From Mycolicibacterium sp. BiH015 (lineage in GTDB: Bacteria > Actinomycetota > Actinomycetes > Mycobacteriales > Mycobacteriaceae), in contig NZ_JAQGCZ010000006.1 of the NCBI RefSeq assembly GCF_027706845.1, forward strand, positions 248,001 through 312,000: 64,000 nucleotides of DNA. The letters are read 5' to 3'. Of the stretch, positions 24,660 through 32,671 are shown piece by piece. Below the pieces are notes generated by a model that worked only from the letters and a program-made list of their open reading frames with translations, did not search any database and had not been told where the DNA came from. The translations under genes and the position numbers were made by a program. How positions within the stretch are numbered: position 1 is the stretch's first letter; each line of letters begins with the position of its first letter.

Positions 24660-26267
24660 ATGCCATCGATAATTTGCAGCCATCTGTCCTTCGCATGGCC
24701 CGACGACACACCACTGTTCACCGATCTGTCCTTCACCGCGGGCCCCGGCCGCACCGGACTCGTCGCGCCCAACGGCTCAGGCAAGAGCGCATTGCTGCGA
24801 CTCATCGCCGGTGAACTGAAGCCCGTCGCGGGTACGGTGACCGTCGACGGCGTCATCGGCTATCTGCCTCAGACACTACCTCTGCGCGACGACCGCAGCG
24901 TCGCAGAAGTGCTCGGCGTCGCGGCCGTCATCGACGCTCTGAACGCCTTGGCCGCAGGCGATTTCAGCGAGACTGTGTTCGCCGCGATCGGTGACGACTG
25001 GGATGTCGAAGAGCGCGCCCGGGCGCAGCTCGACCGGCTCGGGCTCGAACACGTCGGTCTCGACCGGTCGCTGCGGTCGCTGTCGGGCGGTGAGGTCGTC
25101 ACGCTCGGGCTGGCCCGGGAGTTGCTCCGCCGCCCCGACATTCTGCTGCTCGACGAACCCACCAACAATCTGGACGTCGACGCCAGGCACCGGCTGTACG
25201 AGGCGCTCGACGACTTCGCGGGCTGTCTGCTGCTGGTCAGTCACGACCGGGTGCTGCTCGACCGCATGGACCGCATCGCCGAGCTGCACCGCGGCCAGAT
25301 CGCCTACTATGGCGGCAATTTCACCGCCTACCGGGAGATGGTGGCCGACTCGCAGCGCGTGGCCGAGGAAGCGGTACGCAACGCCGAGCAGATGCTCAAG
25401 CGTGAGAAGCGACAACGTCAACAGGCCCGCGAGAGGGCTGACAGGAAGTCGGGCACCGCCGCACGCGCGATCAAAGACGCCGGCCTGCCGAGGATCGTCG
25501 TCGGCGCGATGAGACGCCGAGCGCAGGAGACCGCCGGGCGCACCGACGACGTGCACGCCAGCCGGATCGAGGACGCCACCTCTCGTCTCGGCGAAGCTGA
25601 GCGCGCACTGCGCGACGACGAGGCCCTTGTTGTCGACCTCCCGGAAACCTGCGTTGCTTCAGGTCGAACAGTGCTGGACGCCAAGGGGTTACGTATCACC
25701 AGGGGTGGCCGCGACGTGCTCGACGGCGTCGAGCTGGTGGTGCGCGGTCCGGAGCGGATCGCGCTGACCGGACCCAACGGAGCGGGAAAGACGACGTTGT
25801 TGCGCGTGCTTCTGGGTGAGCTGGAACCGGATGCGGGCAGGGTCACCGTCGCCGACGGGCGAGTGGCCTATTTGTCACAACGTCTCGACCTGCTCGACGA
25901 CGATCGCACCGTCGCCGAGAACCTCGCGCTTTCCGCCCCGAGCCTGTCGATCACCCGACGCAGACACCTGTTGGCGCAGTTCCTGTTCCGCGGTGACGCC
26001 GTCGACCGTCCGGTACGGGCTCTGTCGGGCGGGGAGAGATTGCGCGCCACGCTGGCGTGTGTGATGTTCGCCGAACCCGCGCCGCAGTTGCTGCTTCTCG
26101 ACGAGCCGACGAACAATCTCGACCTGCTCAGCGTCGGGCAACTCGAGAGCGCGCTGCTCGTCTATCGGGGAGCGTTCATCGTCGTGAGCCATGACGCGGC
26201 GTTTCTCGACGCGGTCGGGGTCGACCGGGTTCTGCGGCTCGAAGCAGGCCGGCTCAGCGAACGCTAG
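24660..26267 (+). CDS. ABC-F family ribosome-associated ATPase
   Basis: Soluble protein of 535 aa with two ABC ATPase domains and no membrane segments. Domain 1 has Walker A APNGSGKSALLR (about residue 37), signature LSGGEVVTLG and Walker B LLLDEPTNNLD; domain 2 has GPNGAGKTTLLR (about 367), LSGGERLRATL and LLLDEPTNNLD. Between them is a charged helical linker (about 225-330, rich in Arg, Glu and Gln) that in ABC-F proteins reaches the ribosomal P/E site. Members either act in translation or protect ribosomes from antibiotics; the compact linker and isolated setting with a leader ORF fit a resistance-type protein, but that is inference. GAGAG precedes ATG 24660. Confidence 0.88.
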   Translation: MPSIICSHLSFAWPDDTPLFTDLSFTAGPGRTGLVAPNGSGKSALLRLIAGELKPVAGTVTVDGVIGYLPQTLPLRDDRSVAEVLGVAAVIDALNALAAGDFSETVFAAIGDDWDVEERARAQLDRLGLEHVGLDRSLRSLSGGEVVTLGLARELLRRPDILLLDEPTNNLDVDARHRLYEALDDFAGCLLLVSHDRVLLDRMDRIAELHRGQIAYYGGNFTAYREMVADSQRVAEEAVRNAEQMLKREKRQRQQARERADRKSGTAARAIKDAGLPRIVVGAMRRRAQETAGRTDDVHASRIEDATSRLGEAERALRDDEALVVDLPETCVASGRTVLDAKGLRITRGGRDVLDGVELVVRGPERIALTGPNGAGKTTLLRVLLGELEPDAGRVTVADGRVAYLSQRLDLLDDDRTVAENLALSAPSLSITRRRHLLAQFLFRGDAVDRPVRALSGGERLRATLACVMFAEPAPQLLLLDEPTNNLDLLSVGQLESALLVYRGAFIVVSHDAAFLDAVGVDRVLRLEAGRLSER

Positions 26268-26998
26268 ATCGCAGGTCGTGTCGGCGCCGGCTGCGGCTCG
26301 GCCGGAGGCATCGGAACGGGATCGGCTGAGGCCTCCGGTTCCGCCCTGACCTCAGCGCGTCCGTCCGGGCTCTCCTCCTCGGAATCGTCGTCCTCGCGCT
26401 CCGGTGCCCGCTCGTCGTCAGTGGGCGCATCGGGCGATGGCACCTCGGGAATCTCCGGGGGCTCCGAAGCCGTTGCGCCCGAATCGTTCTGTGCAAGACC
26501 CTGCATCATCTGCTGGGGCAGCTGCTGCAGGGGTTGGGCGAGGGCCGCCAGTGGCGCCGCCAGCGCCTGGCCGATCTGGGCGAGCTGACCCAGCTGGCCC
26601 ACCGCCTGGCCCAGGGCGTCCGTTGGGCCTGGTGAACCCATAGCAGCGCCGCCCCCCGCCGAACCCGTAGCAGCATCACCGGGCCCCTGCGCGATCTGAT
26701 CCGCCGCCGCCCGGATCGCGTCGCCGCCCTTCTGGTCACCGCGCTCGTAGGCCGCCGCGGACTGGTGCAACAACTCCGAGATCAGTTCGCCCGCGGACCG
26801 CGTGCCGGCGATGGTGCTGGATCTGCTGCCCAAGGCTGCGCTCAGCGCGGTGTCGACAGCAGCGGCGATGGTCCCGTGGGAGACCCCGACGGAACCCGGC
26901 GGTGCCGCAGCGAGTGAGCCGAGACCTGCGGCGACACCGGTATGAATGTCCCCGAGGGAGCGCACCCCATTCGGATCCACCGACAGGGACTCGGTCAT
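26264..26998 (-). CDS. EspC-like type VII secretion substrate, long form
   Basis: Protein of 244 aa whose first about 100 residues match the EspC/EspF fold of ESX-associated substrates (MTESLSVDPNGVRSLGDIHT ... STIAGTRSAGELISELLHQS), ending in AAYERGD, which fits the type VII secretion signal YxxxD/E after the helical hairpin. The remainder is a Gln/Pro/Ala-rich stretch (LQQLPQQMMQGLAQN) and an acidic proline-rich tail. ATG 26998 is chosen for its ribosome site GGAGGT and because it begins the conserved domain. It converges on the ABC-F gene with overlapping stops. No esx genes are nearby, so which secretion system carries it is unknown. Confidence 0.72.
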   Translation of the reverse strand: MTESLSVDPNGVRSLGDIHTGVAAGLGSLAAAPPGSVGVSHGTIAAAVDTALSAALGSRSSTIAGTRSAGELISELLHQSAAAYERGDQKGGDAIRAAADQIAQGPGDAATGSAGGGAAMGSPGPTDALGQAVGQLGQLAQIGQALAAPLAALAQPLQQLPQQMMQGLAQNDSGATASEPPEIPEVPSPDAPTDDERAPEREDDDSEEESPDGRAEVRAEPEASADPVPMPPAEPQPAPTRPAI

Positions 26999-27090
26999 GA
27001 CCACACCTCCGGACTCGTCGCTTCGATGGTAAGAGCGCAACGTGGGGCCTCGGCGCACCAAAAGTCTGCAGCCGGTCGTACCGTCGGCAC

Positions 27091-27291
27091 GTGGATGTTC
27101 TCAAGATCGCCCTGCTGGTGTTTCTGGCCGTGGCGGTACTCACGGTCGTGGTGGTCTTCGTTCGGGGAGTGCTGACGAAAGGGTTTCCCGACCGTCGATC
27201 CTCCGAGCACTTCGACCAGATCTACTACGGCGCCATGCCGCCGACACCCAAGCCGCACTGGGTGGACGACCGCGACGACAAGGTCGACTAG
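27091..27291 (+). CDS. Small single-span membrane protein
   Basis: A 66-residue protein with one hydrophobic segment (LKIALLVFLAVAVLTVVVVF, residues 4-23), so it should lie in the inner membrane with a soluble C-terminal half (FPDRRSSEHFDQIYYGAMPP). GTG 27091 is preceded by TACCGT with a 6-base gap, consistent with a leaderless mRNA. Its stop overlaps the ATPase gene on the other strand. I do not recognise a function. Confidence 0.65.
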   Translation: MDVLKIALLVFLAVAVLTVVVVFVRGVLTKGFPDRRSSEHFDQIYYGAMPPTPKPHWVDDRDDKVD

Positions 27292-29285
27292 CCCCGGCCC
27301 GCCTTCGCCAGCGCCTCGCGCCCGAACGCGCAGTCGACCTCGCGGGACAGGCGTTCCAGCGATTTACCGGCCCGCGGGTCACCCAACCGCACGCCGTCGC
27401 GGGCCGCCCTCAGCGCGACCGCTGTCTGTCCGCCGCGCTCGGCCGCTCTGACGGCCTCCCGGACCGCCGCCACCGCCCCGTGGTCGTCGCGGCGGGCCGC
27501 CATCGTCCACGCCCGCGCCAGCGCCAACTCCGGGGCGAACAGCATCGACTTCAGGCCGTGCCGAGACTCGGCGCGCGACAACGCCTTTCCTGCCTCGACG
27601 GTCTGGCCGAGCTGCCCGAGTGCCTGGGCGAGCAGCATCCATGCCAGCGGCCCCCATGAGTAGCCGGTGGGCGCCAGCGTCGCAGCGGCCTCACGTAGCA
27701 GCGTCACCGCGCGCGGCAGCTCACCCGCAGCGATCAGGGCGTCGGCGATCAGCACCTCACCGATCGCCCGCGCCGGCTGGCGACGCTGGGCGAGGTCGGT
27801 CAACCGCTGGGCCAGGCCGAGGGCCTTCTCCGGCTCGCCGGTCATCACCAGCGCCGTCGTCTGACCGAACCCACTGGTGAACCGCAGCAGCCCCGGCTGA
27901 CCTGCGCTGAGCGCGCGCTCCGCCAGCGCGTCGACGTCGGAGAACCGGCCCATGCGCGCCGAACTCAGCGCGGCCGCCGATGCCGCCCAGCCCACGGCGG
28001 TGTCGTCGGCATCCGGGGAGTCCAAGACCTCGGCCGCGATTTCCCTGGCCCGGCTGACATTGCCCGCGTTCATCGTGAACGTCGCCGACAGGGCGTCCAA
28101 CGTGATCCGCGCCGACGGTGACGAGACCTTTCCGCGGGTGGCACGCAGAAACGCCGTCGCTCGCTCTGGTTCGGACAGCATCCAGAACTGGTTGGCCGCC
28201 GTCGGCAGCGCCCACGCCATCAACTCGTCCTCGGTCAGTTCGCCGGGATCAATTGCCGCGAGGACGGAGTCGGCCTCGCGTCCGCGGCCCTGCCAGGCGA
28301 GGGCGTAGCCGACGGTGAGCCGTGCATCGAGGTCCGCCGACCGCCCGAGCGCGGCCCGGCCCAGACGTTCGCTGAGCTCGAGATCGCCGAGCCGCAGCGC
28401 CTCCCGGGCCGCCGCGCACACCTCGGACGCCGACTGAGGACGATCGCTGCCGATTGCCAGCGCCGCCACCCGCAGTTGTCCCACCACTCCGACGCTGCCT
28501 GCCGACAGGCGTTCGACCATCGCGGTGCGCAACCGCCGCAGATCGGGTCCGCCCATCGCCTCCCGGACCGCGTCGAGGAACAGCGGATGCGCGGGGCGTA
28601 GCCCGTCGCCCGTCTCGACGATCGCCCCGCTTTCCAGAGCCGCCCCGACCGCGTCGTCACCGGCGAGCGCATCGGCATCAGCGCGCGGCAGCGGGTCTGC
28701 CACCGACAGGAATTCGAGCACCCGGTGCGCCGCCGTGGGCAGCGTCTCGACGAACTCGTCGACCTGCGCCATCAACCGGTTGTCGTCGTGCCCCGGGGGC
28801 TGCAGGTCGACTCGGGTCAGCAGACCGTCGCGCCACAGGGCGGTCACCTCGGCAGGCACCGGGCCGGCGCTGACCGTCGCGGTGACGAGCAGGCGCACCG
28901 TGCCCGCCAGCGCCAGCTGATAGACGAGGGCGGCCGACAGCGGATCCAGCAGGTGTGCATCGTCGACGATCAGCAGCCGCCCGTCGCCGAGTGCCTCCCT
29001 GGCCGCGCGCAACACCGTGGTGGTCGTGCCCGTCTCGGGCACGTCGAGGAGTCTCTCGAACGCGGCGAACGGAACCGCTTGCCGTGACGCCGTCGCACAC
29101 ACCCAGTCGACGCGGGGAAAACCTGCGCCCACGCGTTCGGCGGCGAGGCGCACCAGCGTCGTCTTGCCGACACCCGCCGGGCCGATCACCACCGCGCCCG
29201 CTCGGGTTCGTACCCCGAATTCGAGCTGGTCGAGGGCCGGTTCGGTGGGAGCGATCACCCATCCGAGAGGCAGAGGCGCAGGCAC
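27288..29285 (-). CDS. AAA/STAND-type ATPase with TPR-like repeats, no DNA-binding domain
   Basis: Cytoplasmic protein of 665 aa. An AAA-type nucleotide-binding module is at the N-terminus: Walker A VIGPAGVGKTTLVRLAAERV (residues 33-52) and Walker B DGRLLIVDDAHLLD (about 100). From about 260 on, helical repeats of TPR type run to the end. The layout equals that of large LuxR/MalT-like regulators, but the C-terminal LuxR helix-turn-helix is missing; the protein simply ends EALAKAGRG. GTG 29285 has a -10 TAGACT 7 bases upstream. It shares a 31-bp divergent gap with the LOG gene. Role unknown; signalling or scaffold inferred. Confidence 0.75.
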   Translation of the reverse strand: MPAPLPLGWVIAPTEPALDQLEFGVRTRAGAVVIGPAGVGKTTLVRLAAERVGAGFPRVDWVCATASRQAVPFAAFERLLDVPETGTTTTVLRAAREALGDGRLLIVDDAHLLDPLSAALVYQLALAGTVRLLVTATVSAGPVPAEVTALWRDGLLTRVDLQPPGHDDNRLMAQVDEFVETLPTAAHRVLEFLSVADPLPRADADALAGDDAVGAALESGAIVETGDGLRPAHPLFLDAVREAMGGPDLRRLRTAMVERLSAGSVGVVGQLRVAALAIGSDRPQSASEVCAAAREALRLGDLELSERLGRAALGRSADLDARLTVGYALAWQGRGREADSVLAAIDPGELTEDELMAWALPTAANQFWMLSEPERATAFLRATRGKVSSPSARITLDALSATFTMNAGNVSRAREIAAEVLDSPDADDTAVGWAASAAALSSARMGRFSDVDALAERALSAGQPGLLRFTSGFGQTTALVMTGEPEKALGLAQRLTDLAQRRQPARAIGEVLIADALIAAGELPRAVTLLREAAATLAPTGYSWGPLAWMLLAQALGQLGQTVEAGKALSRAESRHGLKSMLFAPELALARAWTMAARRDDHGAVAAVREAVRAAERGGQTAVALRAARDGVRLGDPRAGKSLERLSREVDCAFGREALAKAGRG

Positions 29286-29292
29286 ACGCCGG

Positions 29293-29310
29293 AGTCTATG
29301 TCGCTAGGTT
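29293..29310. promoter_or_regulatory. Back-to-back -10 elements of two divergent leaderless genes
   Basis: TAGACT on the minus strand (29298-29293) serves the ATPase gene starting at 29285, and TAGGTT on the plus strand (29305-29310) serves the LOG gene starting at 29317. Only 6 bases separate the hexamers, and the whole intergenic gap is 31 bp. Confidence 0.6.
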
Positions 29311-29316
29311 GGTGAG

Positions 29317-29880
29317 GTGTCCCGAGATCCAGACCGTGAGTGGGCAGTCTGCGTCTACTGCGCATCAGGACCGGTTCACCCCGACCTGTTGGAGCTCGCA
29401 AGCAAAGTCGGAAAAGGCATCGCCGACCGCGGTTGGACTCTTGTGTCGGGCGGGGGCAACGTCTCGGCGATGGGAGCGGTGGCGGCCGCCGCGCGCTCGC
29501 ACGGCGGATACACCGTCGGGGTGATCCCCAAGGCCCTCGTGCACAGGGAAGTCGCCGACACCGAAGCCGACGAGCTCGTCGTCACCGACACGATGCGCGA
29601 ACGCAAGCAGGTGATGGAAGACCGCGCGGACGCGTTCATCGCGTTGCCCGGTGGCATCGGAACCCTCGAAGAATTCTTCGAAGCCTGGACAGCGGCCTAT
29701 TTGGGTATGCACACCAAGCCGATCGTGATGCTCGACACTGTTGGGCACTACGACGGTCTCCTGGCATGGCTGCGGGGGTTGGTCGGAACCGGGTACGTCG
29801 CTGAGGGTGCGATGCGGCGTCTCGTTGTCGTCGACGATGTGGACGACGCTCTGGCCGCCTGCGCTCCACCGCTAAGGTGA
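29317..29880 (+). CDS. LOG-family nucleoside monophosphate phosphoribohydrolase
   Basis: Protein of 187 aa in the LONELY GUY/TIGR00730 family, equivalent to M. tuberculosis Rv1205, where the enzyme releases free cytokinin-type adenine derivatives from their riboside 5'-monophosphates. The Rossmann-like core starts VCVYCASGP, SGGGNVSAMGAVAAAA is the nucleotide loop, and the catalytic signature LPGGIGTLEEFFEAWT is complete with its arginine (MRERKQVMED). GTG 29317 is probably leaderless. fadD6 follows 33 bases later on the same strand. Confidence 0.88.
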   Translation: MSRDPDREWAVCVYCASGPVHPDLLELASKVGKGIADRGWTLVSGGGNVSAMGAVAAAARSHGGYTVGVIPKALVHREVADTEADELVVTDTMRERKQVMEDRADAFIALPGGIGTLEEFFEAWTAAYLGMHTKPIVMLDTVGHYDGLLAWLRGLVGTGYVAEGAMRRLVVVDDVDDALAACAPPLR

Positions 29881-29913
29881 CCCACAAAAATCGAAGCGGA
29901 GGAAATACGGCCG

Positions 29914-31719
29914 ATGACCGAGCAGAAGTCCGGGACCCGCAACAGCGTCGGGTTGATCGACATCGCCAAACAGGTGCCGGGTCTGCTGAAGGACACGCCG
30001 ACGATGGTGCGCGGCGTCGTCACCGGCTTCGGTGCCAGGCCATCGGCGAAGACCTCGATCGGGAAGGTCTTCCAGGACCGCGCAGCGCAGTACGCAGGCA
30101 ATGTGTTCCTGAAGTTCGAGGACACCACGATCACCTACGGCGACGCCAACGAGATGGTCAACCGTTACGCGGCGGTGCTGGCCGCCAAGGGCGTCGGCCA
30201 CGGTGACGTCGTCGGCATCATGATGCGCAACTCGCCCGAACCGATCCTGCTGATGCTCGCGGCGGTGAAGTGTGGGGCGATCTCGGGGATGCTGAACTAC
30301 CACCAGCGCGACGAGGTGCTCAAGCACAGCCTCGGCCTGCTGGACGCGGCTGTGGTGGTCGCCGAGACCGAGTTCGTCGAGCACATCACCGATTCCGGCG
30401 CCGACACCGACGGGCTGATCACCCTCGACGACCTCAAACAACTCGCCGAGACCGCGCCGACCTCCAACCCCGCCACCACTGCGGCAGTGCTGGCCAAGGA
30501 CAAGGCGTTCTACATCTTCACCTCGGGCACCACCGGGATGCCGAAGGCCAGCGTGATGACGCACTACCGCTGGCTGCGGGCACTCGCAGGTTTCGGCGGC
30601 CTCGGGATGCGGCTCAACTCTCACGACACCCTGTACTGCTGCCTGCCGCTCTACCACAACAACGCGCTGACGGTGGCACTGTCGTCGGTGGTGAACAGCG
30701 GTGCCGCGCTGGCCATCGGCAAGTCGTTCTCGGCATCGAAATTCTGGGACGACGTGATCCGCTACGACGCCACTGCGTTCGTCTACATCGGCGAGGTGTG
30801 CGCGTATCTGCTCAATCAGCCGGAGAAGCCGACCGACCGTCAGCACAAGGTCCGGGTCATCTGCGGCAACGGGTTGCGGCCCGCGATCTGGGACGACTTC
30901 ACGGAGCGCTTCGGCATCAAGCGGGTCTGTGAGTTCTACTCGGCCAGCGAGAGCAACACGGCGTTCGTCAACTTCTTCAACCTCGACAAGACGACGGGCA
31001 TCTGCCCCAGCCCGGTGGCCTTCGTCGAATACGACGAATCCGGCGATCCGGTCCGCGACGACAACGGCCGCGTCAAGAAGGTCAAGAACGGCGAGCCCGG
31101 CCTGCTGCTCTCCAAGGTCAGCAACTTCCAGCCCTTCGACGGCTACACCGACAAGAAGGAGTCGGAGAAAAAGCTCGTCCGCGACGCCTTCAAAGAAGGC
31201 GACGTCTGGTTCAACACCGGTGACCTGATGCGCGCGCAGGGCTTCGGGCACGCGGCGTTCACGGACCGGCTCGGCGACACCTTCCGCTGGAAGGGCGAGA
31301 ACGTGGCCACCACCGAGGTCGAGGCCGCCCTGTCCACCGATCCGCAGGTCGAGGAGGCCACGGTGTTCGGCGTCGAGGTGCCCGACACCGGTGGAAAAGC
31401 CGGCATGGCCGCGATCCAGCTCAAAGAAGGCAAGGACTTCGACGGCAAGGCGCTGGCGAAGGCGGCCTTCGACAAGCTGCCCGGCTATGCGGTGCCGCTG
31501 TTCGTGCGCATCGTGGAGGAACTGGCCCACACGTCGACCTTCAAGAGTCAGAAGGGTGACCTGCGCAAGGAGGGCTACGGCGGTTCCAGCGGCGAGGGCG
31601 ACGAGGACGACGTGAAGGTCGAGGACCCGATCTATGTGCTGTCGGGCCGCGACGAGGGCTACGTCGAGTTCTACGAGGAGTACCTCGTCGAGGTCAAGGA
31701 CGGTAAGAAGCCCAAGTAG
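29914..31719 (+). CDS. fadD6: FadD6-type long-chain acyl-CoA synthetase (FATP family)
   Basis: AMP-forming acyl-CoA synthetase of 601 aa, of the FATP/very-long-chain group, at the Rv1206 position. The phosphate loop FYIFTSGTTGMPKASVMTHY is near residue 200, the FATP-type segments LPLYHNNALTVALSSVVNSG and FYSASESNTAFVNFFNLDKT follow, and DVWFNTGDLM then DTFRWKGENVATTEVEAAL mark the hinge and C-terminal domain. It activates imported or recycled fatty acids for beta-oxidation or lipid synthesis. ATG 29914 is preceded by GCGGAGGAAAT. The gene ends at a large hairpin. Confidence 0.92.
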   Translation: MTEQKSGTRNSVGLIDIAKQVPGLLKDTPTMVRGVVTGFGARPSAKTSIGKVFQDRAAQYAGNVFLKFEDTTITYGDANEMVNRYAAVLAAKGVGHGDVVGIMMRNSPEPILLMLAAVKCGAISGMLNYHQRDEVLKHSLGLLDAAVVVAETEFVEHITDSGADTDGLITLDDLKQLAETAPTSNPATTAAVLAKDKAFYIFTSGTTGMPKASVMTHYRWLRALAGFGGLGMRLNSHDTLYCCLPLYHNNALTVALSSVVNSGAALAIGKSFSASKFWDDVIRYDATAFVYIGEVCAYLLNQPEKPTDRQHKVRVICGNGLRPAIWDDFTERFGIKRVCEFYSASESNTAFVNFFNLDKTTGICPSPVAFVEYDESGDPVRDDNGRVKKVKNGEPGLLLSKVSNFQPFDGYTDKKESEKKLVRDAFKEGDVWFNTGDLMRAQGFGHAAFTDRLGDTFRWKGENVATTEVEAALSTDPQVEEATVFGVEVPDTGGKAGMAAIQLKEGKDFDGKALAKAAFDKLPGYAVPLFVRIVEELAHTSTFKSQKGDLRKEGYGGSSGEGDEDDVKVEDPIYVLSGRDEGYVEFYEEYLVEVKDGKKPK

Positions 31720-31726
31720 CTGGTGA

Positions 31727-31769
31727 TTCGGCGTGCTGGGTTGCGCCGGGCGCAACCGCGCACGCCGAA
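31727..31769. terminator. Long imperfect hairpin between fadD6 and folP2
   Basis: Arms TTCGGCGTGC and GCACGCCGAA (10 bp), then a 2x2 internal loop, then GGTTGCGC pairing with GCGCAACC around a 3-base loop. It lies 8 bases after the fadD6 stop without a U-tract, so it may be a terminator or a copy of a repeat element; the folP2 promoter follows it. Confidence 0.6.
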
Positions 31770-31783
31770 ATCGCGGGGAAACG

Positions 31784-31789
31784 TAGCCT
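31784..31789 (+). promoter_or_regulatory. -10 hexamer TAGCCT of folP2
   Basis: TAGCCT ends 6 bases before GTG 31796, so folP2-gpgS probably has its own leaderless transcript. Confidence 0.55.
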
Positions 31790-31795
31790 GGTGAC

Positions 31796-32671
31796 GTGCA
31801 GTCGACGTTTCTGGGCCGACCCGTGGCGGGTGATCGCGCGCTGATCATGGCGATCGTGAACCGCACCCCGGACTCGTTCTACGACCGCGGCGCGACCTTC
31901 ACCGACGATGCGGCGAAAGAGGCCGCGCACCGCGTGGTCGACGACGGCGCCGACATCGTCGACGTCGGTGGGGTCAAAGCCGGCCCGGGCGCGACGGTCG
32001 ATGTCGATGAGGAGATCGCGCGCGTCGTGCCCTTCATCGAATGGTTGCGCGGCACGTTCCCCGATCAGCTGATCAGCGTCGACACCTGGCGCGCCGAGGT
32101 CGCCAAGCAGGCGTGCGCGGCCGGCGCGGACCTCATCAACGACACCTGGGGCGGGGCCGATCCCGAGCTGGCCGGCGTGGCGGCCGAATTCGACGCGGGC
32201 CTGGTGTGCTCCCACACCGGCGGTGCGGTTCCGCGGACACGGCCGTTCCGCGTCAATTACGGGCTGTCCGACCGGGGCGTGGTCGACGACGTCATCGCCG
32301 AGGTGACCGCAGCGGCGGAGCGCGCCGTGGCCCTCGGCGTTCGACGGGACGGCATCCTGATCGACCCGACCCACGATTTCGGCAAGAACACTTACCACGG
32401 TCTTAGTTTGTTGCGCCACGTAGAAGACCTTGTAAACACTGGATGGCCGGTCCTGATGGCGCTCAGCAACAAAGATTTCGTCGGGGAAACTCTGGGTGTG
32501 AGCCTCACCGAACGCCTGGAGGGCACCCTGGCCGCGACGGCACTCGCCGCCGCGGCGGGAGCCGCGATGTTCCGGGTACACGAGGTGGGGCCCACACGTC
32601 GGGTACTGGAGATGGTTGCGTCGATCCAAGGCGCCCGTCCGCCGAAACGCACGGTGAGGGGATTGGCATGA
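31796..32671 (+). CDS. folP2: Dihydropteroate synthase-like protein FolP2
   Basis: TIM-barrel protein of 291 aa in the dihydropteroate synthase family: IMAIVNRTPDSFYDRGATFT at the N-terminus (pterin loop), DIVDVGGVKAGPGATVDVDE, LISVDTWRAEVAKQA and LINDTWGGADPELA. It corresponds to the second mycobacterial copy (Rv1207), for which published work found no measurable dihydropteroate synthase activity, the essential enzyme being FolP1 elsewhere. Here the loop has VDVGG where canonical enzymes have DIGGES. Its fixed place just before gpgS (4-base overlap) suggests a link to methylglucose lipopolysaccharide synthesis rather than folate, which is inference. Confidence 0.85.
   Translation: MQSTFLGRPVAGDRALIMAIVNRTPDSFYDRGATFTDDAAKEAAHRVVDDGADIVDVGGVKAGPGATVDVDEEIARVVPFIEWLRGTFPDQLISVDTWRAEVAKQACAAGADLINDTWGGADPELAGVAAEFDAGLVCSHTGGAVPRTRPFRVNYGLSDRGVVDDVIAEVTAAAERAVALGVRRDGILIDPTHDFGKNTYHGLSLLRHVEDLVNTGWPVLMALSNKDFVGETLGVSLTERLEGTLAATALAAAAGAAMFRVHEVGPTRRVLEMVASIQGARPPKRTVRGLA

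Noticed and set aside
29872..31866. 664-codon minus-strand open frame opposite fadD6.
   Set aside because: Shadow frame of a high-GC gene; the plus-strand product has all acyl-CoA synthetase motifs.
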